Positions 1 to 5,296 of a stretch of 6,215 nt of DNA are shown in pieces. The notes beneath the pieces were generated by a model, which did no database searches, was not told the DNA's origin, and saw only the letters and a list, made by a program, of their open reading frames with translations. The DNA is taken from the NCBI GenBank assembly GCA_903834675.1, contig CAILKC010000846.1, positions 1 to 6,215 on the forward strand. Reading direction: 5' to 3'. Each line of letters opens with the position of its first letter. Positions within the stretch are counted from its first letter, which is position 1. Origin of the DNA: an uncultured Victivallales bacterium. GTDB taxonomy: Bacteria; Verrucomicrobiota; Lentisphaeria; Oligosphaerales; JAFGRS01. Both the position numbers and the translations under genes were made by a program.

Positions 1-186
1 AATATGGCGTTCTCGAACCGGGCGACGGTGAGGGCGTCGGCGGCTTGACGGGAAGCGGGAGTCCAGCCGTCTGCTGCGCCGCCCCCCTGTTCTGCAAGGC
101 GACGCAACTGCCATCATTAAGAGGACAGTTAAGCAGGCGGTCAGGGAGCCACCTGGAAGGCGACGGGCTCGAACTCCAGGCCCCAT
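1..186. other. Left-edge segment, no certain gene
   Basis: Three short open readings touch the left edge and cannot be told apart. Plus frame 1 reads from base 1 to a TGA at 46-48 and would be a gene's C-terminal end. Plus frame 3 (YGVLEPGDGEGVGGL...) stays open to a TAG at 252-254. On the minus strand, a reading from a possible TTG at 107 runs leftward off the edge (...RQAADALTVARFENAI) with GC-rich third positions, but no ribosome-binding site is seen ahead of it. Bases 152-157 and 175-180 form a short inverted repeat, CCTGGA/TCCAGG. I cannot assign a product to any of these. Confidence 0.2.
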
Positions 187-241
187 TTCACCACAGAGAG
201 CACAGCGCGGGCTTTGCCCGCGCTGTGTTCTTGGTGGTGAA
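187..241. repeat. Long near-perfect stem-loop (26-bp arms, TTT loop)
   Basis: The arms at 187-212 and 216-241 are complementary around a TTT loop at 213-215. The inner 12 bp (CACAGCGCGGGC with GCCCGCGCTGTG) and the outer 8 bp (TTCACCAC with GTGGTGAA) are perfect. Between them, read as RNA, there are two G.U pairs (196-232 and 200-228) and a single A-G mismatch (195-233). No T-run follows on either strand, so it does not look like a Rho-independent terminator. The ACCACAGAG-type outer arm resembles palindromic repeats scattered through many environmental bacterial genomes; that likeness is from memory and unverified. Confidence 0.75.
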
Positions 242-347
242 TAATCCAGGCTAGGGAACTGACCTGCGCTCTCCAGCGTCCGCGGCAAACTTCACCGGCA
301 TTGCCGGAGGCCAATCTGAACAACCAGGCACAGCCCTATTCTCAACC

Positions 348-353
348 TATATT
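348..353 (+). promoter_or_regulatory. Possible -10 box for the FAD oxidase gene
   Basis: TATATT matches the sigma-70 -10 consensus at five of six positions and sits in the most AT-rich patch of the 242-578 leader. No convincing -35 hexamer lies 16-18 bp upstream. If it is real, transcription would start near base 360 and the mRNA leader would contain repeat copy A and the 525-547 hairpin. The call is weak. Confidence 0.2.
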
Positions 354-384
354 CGGGAGGTTCTCGCAGGCCCCCGCGTCTGCC

Positions 385-471
385 CCTGGAGCCCGCGCTG
401 CCCAGCCTGTTTCGGGTTTGCCGCGGCGGATCGCGGTATCCCCATGTACGGCGGAGACCGCCGGCTCCAGG
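385..471 (+). repeat. Dispersed structured repeat, copy A
   Basis: The element is bounded by a perfect 9-bp inverted repeat, CCTGGAGCC (385-393) and GGCTCCAGG (463-471). It shares ordered identical blocks with copy B at 5137-5248: GGAGCCCGCG, GCCCAGCC, GTTTCGGG, TCGCGGTATCC, a 16-mer at 440-455 and a 16-mer at 456-471. Inside, 405-409 and 413-417 can form a 5-bp TTT-loop hairpin with two G.U pairs, and CCGCG (421-425) can pair with CGCGG (432-436). Copy A lacks two segments found in copy B and carries about 9 bp that B lacks. It lies about 110 bp before the FAD oxidase start. It could be a small non-autonomous mobile element or a structured RNA element; no coding is apparent. Confidence 0.7.
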
Positions 472-524
472 CGAGATGCGGGTGAGCCGAGGGTTCGGCA
501 AGAGCCTCTCGGGGCTTGGACGGA

Positions 525-547
525 GCGGGTCAGACAATCTGGCCCGC
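525..547 (+). promoter_or_regulatory. Leader hairpin before the FAD oxidase gene
   Basis: GCGGGTCAGA (525-534) and TCTGGCCCGC (538-547) form a fully paired 10-bp stem, with one G.U pair, closed by a CAA triloop. It ends 17 bases before the AGGAGG ribosome-binding site at 565-570. There is no following T-run, so a terminator is unlikely. An operator half-site pair or a translation or mRNA-stability element is possible, but no partner is visible. Confidence 0.4.
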
Positions 548-564
548 GCCACGATGAACCGCAC

Positions 565-570
565 AGGAGG
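565..570 (+). promoter_or_regulatory. Ribosome-binding site of the FAD oxidase gene
   Basis: A consensus AGGAGG lies 8 bases before the GTG at 579. It decides the start, because there is no in-frame ATG with comparable spacing. The nearby ATG at 554 is in another frame. Confidence 0.85.
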
Positions 571-578
571 TCGCCTAC

Positions 579-2159
579 GTGACTGCGATAGATCAGGAGT
601 CCGGCGCCGCCTGGGTTCGCGAACTGCGCACTCGCATTCGGGGCGAGGTGCTGGACGATGGGGAGGCGCGGCAGCGTTGCGCCACCGACCAGAGCCTGTA
701 CGCGGTCACGCCACGGGTGGTGGTGACACCGCGGGATGAAGAGGAGGTCGGGCGCGTTCTCGCCCTGGCCCTGGAGGCCGGCGTGCCGATCACGCCGCGC
801 GCCGGAGGCAGCGGCACCGCCGGGGCCGCCCTGGGCCGCGGCATCGTGCTGCGCTTCGGCAAAGAGGGGCCGATGAACCGGCTGCTCAGCCTGACTTCCG
901 GCAGCGCCGGGGTGCGGGCCACGGTCGAGCCCGGGTTGCTGCACGATGACTTGCAGCGGGCCCTGCGAGCCGTCGGCGTCTTCCTGCCCGCGGATCCCTC
1001 CAGCGGCGGCATTTGCCTGCTCGGGGGCAATCTGGCGACCAAGGCCAGCGGTCCGCACGAGCTGCGCCATGGCTCCATCGACCGCTACACGGAGAGCCTG
1101 CGGCTGGTCACCGCTGCCGGCACGGTCATTGACACGGCTGCCCCTGAATCCATCCCCAGGGCTCTGGTGGATGGGCTGCGCGCGATTCGGCGGGATCTGC
1201 TGGCTTCGCCTGCCAGCCATGAGCGGCTGTTGGCCCGCCTGGACCGCAAGATCGCCTCCGGCTATAACCTCTTTGGACTCCTGCGTTCTGAACGACCGCA
1301 GGACTGGGTGACGCAACTGCTGATCGGCAGCGTGGGGACGCTGGGCGTGATCACCCGGGCGACGCTACGGGCAGAGCCGGCGCCGGTGGGGCACGCGACC
1401 ACGTTGCTGTACTTCCGCGACCTGGCCGAAGCCGGGGACGCGGTGCCCGCCATCGCCGCCGGCGGCGCCGCCGCCATCGAGATCATCAACTACCGCACCA
1501 TCCAGATTGTGACCGCCCGGCACCCGGAACTGGCCGTGCCGAGCGGCGAAGTCCAGATGTTGCTGGTGGAGAATGTCGGGCCGGAACGTCATGACCAGAT
1601 CGACCGGGTTGGCGCCGCTCTGCGCTCCGGCGGTTACCGGCTGGCGGCGCCGCCCCGAACCGTCGAAGCCGTCGCGGAACAGGAGGCGGTCTGGAAGCTG
1701 CGCAAGGCCCTGTTGCCCACGATCCGCAACTTCAGCCCCGAGTGGCGCGCCCCGGCGATCGTGAACGACGTCGGCGTGGCGGTCAGCGGCCTGGCCCCCT
1801 TCATTCGGGATGTCGAAGGCATCTTCGACCGTCTGGGGCTGCCGGCTGCCATCTACGGGCATGCCGGTAGCGGCAACCTGCACCTGCGCCCCTTTGTCCG
1901 TCCAGACGACCCGCAGCTTCGCGATTTGCTGCATCGCCTGGCGGACGAGGTCTATGGGGCTGCCATGCGCTATGATGGCACGATCACCGCCGAACACGGC
2001 ATGGGCCGGGCGCGGGCCCCCTACCTGGCCCTGGAATGGGGCGAGGCACTGACCGGACTGATGCGCCGCGTCAAGGAGCTCTTTGATCCGACCGGCATTC
2101 TGAACCCCGGCGCGGTGTTTCCGGCGGCCGATCTCACCGACGATCTGCGACCCCTGTAA
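579..2159 (+). CDS. FAD-binding oxidase (GlcD/D-lactate dehydrogenase type), no Fe-S half
   Basis: The 526-residue protein should be a flavoprotein oxidising a 2-hydroxy acid, such as a D-lactate- or glycolate-like substrate. An N-terminal PCMH-type FAD domain (about 44-265) shows the pyrophosphate loop RAGGSGTAG (74-82), GGNLATKASGPHELRHGS (149-166) and GSVGTLGVITRATLR (250-264). A FAD-oxidase C-terminal domain (about 275-510) has YGHAGSGNLHLRPF (426-439), GTITAEHGMG (467-476) and LFDPTGILNPG (501-511). His428, His435, Glu472 and His473 match the metal and active-site positions of this superfamily, though the common GDGN is SGN here. The sequence resembles the N-terminal half of fused FAD/Fe-S oxidoreductases of about 1000 residues, for example SGYNL at 227-231. 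However, the protein ends after the FAD domains and has only two cysteines (34, 146), so it has no Fe-S clusters. No Fe-S partner gene lies in the window. Start: GTG with AGGAGG. No signal peptide; probably cytoplasmic or membrane-peripheral. Family assignment is firm; the substrate is unknown. Confidence 0.9.
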   Translation: MTAIDQESGAAWVRELRTRIRGEVLDDGEARQRCATDQSLYAVTPRVVVTPRDEEEVGRVLALALEAGVPITPRAGGSGTAGAALGRGIVLRFGKEGPMNRLLSLTSGSAGVRATVEPGLLHDDLQRALRAVGVFLPADPSSGGICLLGGNLATKASGPHELRHGSIDRYTESLRLVTAAGTVIDTAAPESIPRALVDGLRAIRRDLLASPASHERLLARLDRKIASGYNLFGLLRSERPQDWVTQLLIGSVGTLGVITRATLRAEPAPVGHATTLLYFRDLAEAGDAVPAIAAGGAAAIEIINYRTIQIVTARHPELAVPSGEVQMLLVENVGPERHDQIDRVGAALRSGGYRLAAPPRTVEAVAEQEAVWKLRKALLPTIRNFSPEWRAPAIVNDVGVAVSGLAPFIRDVEGIFDRLGLPAAIYGHAGSGNLHLRPFVRPDDPQLRDLLHRLADEVYGAAMRYDGTITAEHGMGRARAPYLALEWGEALTGLMRRVKELFDPTGILNPGAVFPAADLTDDLRPL

Positions 2160-2196
2160 GCGCAGGGGCCGCCGCGGGGCGAGAGCGTTGCGCGTT
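2160..2196. other. Convergent gap between the FAD oxidase and TIM-barrel genes
   Basis: Only 37 bp separate the two stop codons. GCGCA (2160-2164) and TGCGC (2189-2193) are complementary around a GC-rich interior, which could act as a shared weak terminator. Only three T residues follow on the plus strand, so an intrinsic terminator is not established. Confidence 0.25.
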
Positions 2197-2976
2197 TCAG
2201 TCCGGATTCTGCCAGATGCGGCGGGCGATGCCGAAGGTCTCCTCGATCTCGTATTCGTGGCCGATGCCGACGACGATGCCATCGAGATCGGGCAGGCGAC
2301 AGACGTAGTCCATCCCTTCCTGCGGCGCCAGGCGGCCCATGGCCAACGGCTTCATGCCGACCACCTTCTTCTTGGTGCGGCGGATGGCGCCCAGGACCTG
2401 CTCTTCGCACGGACACATGCGCCAGGCGAGTTTGTTGACCGGGGTGTTGATCACCGCGATGTCGAAGGGCTCTGCCGCCGGGATGATCTCGCCGGCGTTG
2501 TGGGTAGACATGCCGGGCAGAAAACCGAGATCGCGGCAGCACTTGGCGAAGTCCGCAAACTCGGGCTTCATGGTATTCTGGGCCTTGACATAGAGCGCGT
2601 CAGTGACCTGGCCATGCAGCAGGCAGACCTTGCAGTTCACCGAGCGCAGCCGGTCGGCAAACGGGGCAAAATCGAGCGGCACGATGACGAAGGTCGGCAT
2701 CTCGGTGCCGGTCTTGGCCACGGCGTCCTGCAGGGCCTTCATGATGTACTGGTCATTGTCGCTGGTCACGCCCATCATCATGCCGCGCGCCCCGGCTTTG
2801 ATGGCGGCGACGATGATCGGCTCGACGGCGGCGGCGGTATTGAGGGTTTCCCGGTACAGCCGTGAGCGCGCCTGACTCATGTAGGAACCGCCAATGAACG
2901 GGTTATGCCCGAGCAGCAGTCGTGAAAAAGTCTGCCCTTCCACCTCGAAGCTTGGAAATGCCGCTGGTTCTGCCAT
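2197..2976 (-). CDS. Uncharacterised TIM-barrel protein, aldo/keto reductase-like
   Basis: The 259-residue protein has alternating strands and helices spaced like a TIM barrel: LLLGHNPFIGG (20-30), KAGARGMMMG (60-69), MPTFVIVPLDFA (93-104), KVCLLHGQ (116-123), GFLPGMSTHN (151-160), FDIAVINTPVN (171-181), KKVVGMKPLAMG (203-214) and LDGIVVGIGHEYEIEE (231-246). The KPLAMG and VVGIGHEYEI segments resemble the last strands of aldo/keto reductases, and His121 sits where their catalytic histidine would fall. The usual Asp and Tyr of the catalytic tetrad are not seen near 60-80, so a redox role is doubtful. Seven cysteines, including C115/C118, C146/C147 and C188/C190, might bind metal. The ATG at 2976 is preferred over one 17 codons upstream because GGGGAG (2985-2990) lies 8 bases before it and the barrel starts soon after. 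It lies downstream of the MFS gene on the same strand. Function not recognised. Confidence 0.75.
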   Translation of the reverse strand: MAEPAAFPSFEVEGQTFSRLLLGHNPFIGGSYMSQARSRLYRETLNTAAAVEPIIVAAIKAGARGMMMGVTSDNDQYIMKALQDAVAKTGTEMPTFVIVPLDFAPFADRLRSVNCKVCLLHGQVTDALYVKAQNTMKPEFADFAKCCRDLGFLPGMSTHNAGEIIPAAEPFDIAVINTPVNKLAWRMCPCEEQVLGAIRRTKKKVVGMKPLAMGRLAPQEGMDYVCRLPDLDGIVVGIGHEYEIEETFGIARRIWQNPD

Positions 2977-2984
2977 GATGCGTG

Positions 2985-2990
2985 CTCCCC
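2985..2990 (-). promoter_or_regulatory. Ribosome-binding site of the TIM-barrel gene
   Basis: Read on the minus strand this is GGGGAG, 8 bases before the ATG at 2976. It supports this internal start over the upstream in-frame ATG at 3027, whose extension is basic and not barrel-like. Confidence 0.6.
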
Positions 2991-3019
2991 AGGCCTGGCC
3001 TCGACTCCGCTTCCCGGCC

Positions 3020-3049
3020 GTCGGCAACCCGCGTTCCGCTGCTGCCGAC
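3020..3049. repeat. Inverted repeat upstream of the TIM-barrel gene
   Basis: GTCGGCA (3020-3026) and TGCCGAC (3043-3049) are perfect 7-bp complements separated by 16 bases. They lie about 45-75 bp before the chosen start of the TIM-barrel gene. This could be an operator or a leader stem; no function is shown. Confidence 0.3.
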
Positions 3050-3160
3050 CCCGGTTGCAGCCCCGCTTCTCACGGCGCGAGGCCGTCCGTCCCTGAAGAT
3101 ACCGCCGCGTGCTGCGGCTGGCCAGCGGCCGGGCCGCCTTGGGGCGCAGGTCAGTTTCTA

Positions 3161-3188
3161 GGGTTCAGGGTTCAGGGTTCAGGGTTCA
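3161..3188. repeat. Tandem repeat (GGGTTCA)x4
   Basis: Four exact, uninterrupted copies of the heptamer GGGTTCA (TGAACCC on the minus strand) lie in the 280-bp gap between the MFS stop and the TIM-barrel start. The array looks telomere-like but is short and internal. Such tracts change copy number by polymerase slippage, so its length may vary between strains. A regulatory effect on the downstream gene is possible but unshown. Confidence 0.9.
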
Positions 3189-3224
3189 GCCCAGCCCCCG
3201 GCTGCGGCCGGGCATACCGGAATG

Positions 3225-3237
3225 AGACTTCCAGTCT
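3225..3237. repeat. Short inverted repeat after the MFS gene
   Basis: AGACT (3225-3229), TCC, AGTCT (3233-3237) is a perfect 5-bp inverted repeat lying 20-32 bp beyond the MFS stop codon. The surrounding GAATGAGACTTCCAGTCTGCG resembles a GCAGACT-GGA-AGTCTGC palindrome that recurs in some verrucomicrobial and planctomycete genomes; this is recalled, not checked. No T-run follows on the minus strand, so termination here is uncertain. Confidence 0.45.
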
Positions 3238-3256
3238 GCGCCGCGTCCGCCCGGCG

Positions 3257-4639
3257 TCAGGCCGCTGCGGCGTCCGTGCTCAGCGACGTGCGTTCCGGCA
3301 TGTTACGGATGAGCAGGATGGCGGCGAGGAAGCGCAGGATCGCCGAAGCGACGAAGGTGACGTGAAAGCCGCCGAAGGTCCAGCCCCCGAGCTGGAGATG
3401 CCAGCCATGGAGAGACTTGATGATCAGGCCGCCGACGATGACGCCCACCCCGCCGGCAAGGTTGGCAAGGCTGCTGGAAACGGCGCAGTACATGGCGCGC
3501 TTCTCCACCGGTGGAAAGCGGGTGATGAACTTGTTGGAGGCGGTGCTCGCCGCGGTGCTTGAGGTGCCGCCCACCAGGCTGGCCGCGGCCAGCCAGGCCA
3601 GAGCGCTGGTCGGCGTAGCGAGGACCCAAAACAGGGGCAGGCTGGCCCACACCAGGTGCCCCCAGAAGAGCATGCGTTTCGGCCCCAGCCGGTCCACCAG
3701 GCGTCCGGTCCAGTGGCCGGTGATGATGCTGCCCAGCAGCGCCACCCCGGTAAGCACGATAGACCCGCCCAGGAAGTTCTTCTTGATCTCCAGGTTCTCG
3801 ACAAAGTAAATCGTGGCGAGGACGCCGCCGATGGTCATGGCGAAGGTCCAGCAGCCGTTGAACACCAGCCAGGGCCGGAAGGCACGGTCGCGCAGCGGGG
3901 TCATCATGGCCTGCAACACGTGCGTCCGCGGCGCCAGTTCCATGGGTGGCTCAGGCAGGGTGCCGTGGATCAGAAGGTCCACCAGGCCGATCAGGGTGGC
4001 GCCGACAAAGACCCACATGACCGCTTGCAGTTTGTGCGCTTCCGGGATGCGGTCGATCAGGAAGCCCGAGGGGATGACGACGATCATTACCCCGACCGCG
4101 ATCCAGGCCGAGCGGCGGCCGTAGAAGGTCCCATGTTCGTCCTCGGGGATGATGTCCGCCAGCCAGGACAGCCAAGGCGGGCTCGACATGGTGCCCATGA
4201 AGTTCGCCAGGCACACGCAGGCGATCAGCACCACCGGGGTCCACGTGCTGCCGTGCGCCCACAGCCACAGCGCCAGCAGAATCCCCGCCAGCCGCAGGGT
4301 CCGTTCGGCCACCGCAAACAGGAACCAGATCAGCTTGCGCTTGCCGGTGCGCTCGGTGAGGATCGCCGACACGATCTGGGCCGAGATCAGCCACGACGAG
4401 AGCCCAGCCATCACGCTCCACTCAAACTCGGTGACCCCTACCGTGGTGCCGAAGTAGACAAAGAAGATGCCGGCAATCAGCGTCGCCCAGATGTTCCCCA
4501 TCGTCCCGGTGTAGATGTGCTTACGCATGACGCTGGGAAGTTCCCAGGCGTAGACCATGCGGTGGGCAAAATACGTCTCCAAAAAGCTCGGGGAGCGGGA
4601 TTCCCCATTGGCCGAACCCGTATCTGCTGGGGTACTCAT
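3257..4639 (-). CDS. Major facilitator superfamily (MFS) transporter
   Basis: The 460-residue inner-membrane protein is an MFS secondary transporter. Twelve hydrophobic spans can be placed at about 48-68, 75-96, 103-127, 133-151, 175-195, 206-226, 256-278, 292-310, 321-341, 345-364, 384-405 and 422-444, with a central polar loop at 227-253. The MFS signature between helices 8 and 9 is clear: GHWTGRLVDRLGPKR (308-322). A weaker copy, TERTGKRK (95-102), lies between helices 2 and 3. The SPPWLSWLADIIPEDEHGTFYGRR segment at 153-176 places it in a poorly characterised bacterial MFS branch, so the substrate is unknown. The ATG at 4639 follows GAGG at a 5-base spacing and is preferred to one 15 codons upstream, whose extension is basic. 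The TIM-barrel gene lies 280 bp downstream in the same direction. Confidence 0.92.
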   Translation of the reverse strand: MSTPADTGSANGESRSPSFLETYFAHRMVYAWELPSVMRKHIYTGTMGNIWATLIAGIFFVYFGTTVGVTEFEWSVMAGLSSWLISAQIVSAILTERTGKRKLIWFLFAVAERTLRLAGILLALWLWAHGSTWTPVVLIACVCLANFMGTMSSPPWLSWLADIIPEDEHGTFYGRRSAWIAVGVMIVVIPSGFLIDRIPEAHKLQAVMWVFVGATLIGLVDLLIHGTLPEPPMELAPRTHVLQAMMTPLRDRAFRPWLVFNGCWTFAMTIGGVLATIYFVENLEIKKNFLGGSIVLTGVALLGSIITGHWTGRLVDRLGPKRMLFWGHLVWASLPLFWVLATPTSALAWLAAASLVGGTSSTAASTASNKFITRFPPVEKRAMYCAVSSSLANLAGGVGVIVGGLIIKSLHGWHLQLGGWTFGGFHVTFVASAILRFLAAILLIRNMPERTSLSTDAAAA

Positions 4640-4778
4640 GGGAACCTCGCCCAGATGGAGCCGCGGCCCTCGGAGACGCGCCACGTTCGCACCCGAAACG
4701 ACAGGTCTGCCTTTCCGTCATGCCTCAAGGCAGGACAAACAGCGACAGCCGCAGACAACAGAACAAGGAAAACCTCGC

Positions 4779-4806
4779 AAGATAGGTGACCTACGAGCGA
4801 AATCAA
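4779..4806 (-). promoter_or_regulatory. Candidate sigma-70 promoter of the MFS gene with palindromic operator
   Basis: On the minus strand TTGATT (4801-4806) and TATCTT (4779-4784) each match four of six consensus bases and are 16 bp apart. This lies in the most AT-rich part of the 4640-5296 gap. A perfect palindrome, TAGGT-G-ACCTA (4783-4793), overlaps the -10 edge and spacer, where a repressor would block polymerase. The predicted mRNA leader is about 130 bases. The promoter is inferred from sequence only; the palindrome is directly visible. Confidence 0.35.
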
Positions 4807-5097
4807 GGGTTATCGGGGCGCCGCCGGGGCGGTTTCAAAAAACCGGGCTGGGCGTCGCAACACCCCGTGGCCTGTCTGCCGTATCGGCTTGCGCGAGAAC
4901 ACACGCCGTCAGGCATGGCACAGGCGCCAAGCCAAAGCGGTGTCGGGGTCGCCGTCGGCGACCTTGCCACGCGTACTCCACATGACCGCCGCGCGATGTG
5001 GACTGCGTGCGGCAGAGGGCCGCGGCCGCGGCCCGTCGACGCCGCTTTCACGGCCGGCGGGACGGCGGCGGTCGTTTCACGAAAGAGCCCCCGCTAG
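4807..5097. other. GC-rich non-coding stretch with several inverted repeats
   Basis: No convincing gene is seen; the open frames here are basic, lack ribosome-binding sites and match nothing I recognise. Visible structures are CGGTTT/AAACCG (4830-4835 with 4840-4845), GGTCGCC/GGCGACC (4947-4953 with 4957-4963), and a perfect 18-bp palindrome, GGGCCGCGGCCGCGGCCC (5017-5034). The heptamer TTTCACG occurs twice (from 5046 and 5075). The stretch may be degraded sequence, repeats, or an unannotated structured RNA. Confidence 0.4.
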
Positions 5098-5121
5098 ATC
5101 ATGGCAGGCGTCTGCCATGAT
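5098..5121. repeat. Perfect 10-bp inverted repeat beside repeat copy B
   Basis: ATCATGGCAG (5098-5107), GCGT, CTGCCATGAT (5112-5121) forms a perfect hairpin ending 15 bases before repeat copy B. No T-run follows on either strand. It could be a separate operator or palindromic repeat, or an extra stem of the neighbouring element; copy A has no equivalent beside it. Confidence 0.7.
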
Positions 5122-5135
5122 GCCGCTTGCCGCCT

Positions 5136-5248
5136 TGGAGCCCGCGAGGCCCAGCCCGTTTCGGGCGGGTTCGCGGTATCCGCCGTCTGCAAGACCCCCA
5201 TGTACGGCGGAAGCCCCGGCAGGGCCGGTGCGGACCGCCGGCTCCAGG
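5136..5248 (+). repeat. Dispersed structured repeat, copy B
   Basis: This is the longer relative of copy A (385-471), in the same orientation and with the shared blocks in the same order. Its ends TGGAGCC (5136-5142) and GGCTCCA (5240-5246) are complementary. Between them lie three non-overlapping stems: GCCCG/CGGGC with a TTT loop (5154-5166), TCCGCCGT/ACGGCGGA (5179-5186 with 5204-5211), and CCGGC/GCCGG (5216-5220 with 5224-5228). The whole can be drawn as a multi-branched fold closed by the end stem. It sits between the MFS promoter region and the 3' end of the beta-sandwich gene. No coding is seen; a small mobile or RNA element is most likely. Confidence 0.7.
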
Positions 5249-5263
5249 GTGCCTACTACCAGG

Positions 5264-5295
5264 AAAGAGAAACCGCCCTGGGTCGCCGCCGGGCG
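5264..5295 (-). terminator. Possible weak terminator of the beta-sandwich gene
   Basis: Directly after the stop codon, on the minus strand, CGCCC (5295-5291) can pair with GGGCG (5278-5274), followed by the pyrimidine-rich GTTTCTCTTT (5273-5264). The stem is only 5 bp and the T-run is interrupted, so this is a weak candidate. Confidence 0.3.
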
Positions 5296-5296
5296 C

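Noticed and set aside
342..1316. Long minus-strand open frame opposite the FAD oxidase gene
   Set aside because: It mirrors a confidently identified gene in GC-rich DNA, is rich in Gln, Arg and Gly, has no recognisable motif, and spans a non-coding repeat as well.
2188..2865. Plus-strand open frame opposite the TIM-barrel gene
   Set aside because: Asp-, His- and Gly-rich antisense shadow without motifs; the minus-strand reading shows barrel-like strands and a ribosome-binding site.
3161..3188. Telomere or chromosome end
   Set aside because: Only four copies, internal, with ordinary genes on both sides.
2894..3562. Plus-strand open frame bridging the 280-bp gap
   Set aside because: It crosses the tandem repeat and two genes' ends, with no ribosome-binding site and no family likeness.
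4640..4684. Upstream start at 4684 for the MFS gene
   Set aside because: The extra 15 residues are basic and not family-like, and GAGG lies 5 bases before the ATG at 4639.
3656..4789. 377-residue plus-strand open frame opposite the MFS gene
   Set aside because: Its composition (many His, Asp, Arg, Gln and Pro) is typical of the antisense of a membrane protein; it has no domain, and the MFS reading is unambiguous.
4786..5097. Plus-strand open frame in the 4640-5296 gap
   Set aside because: Basic, repetitive composition, a start inside the palindrome at 4783-4793, and no ribosome-binding site at proper spacing.
385..5248. CRISPR array or composite transposon bounded by copies A and B
   Set aside because: Only two direct copies nearly 5 kb apart, no spacer regularity and no transposase or integrase between them.
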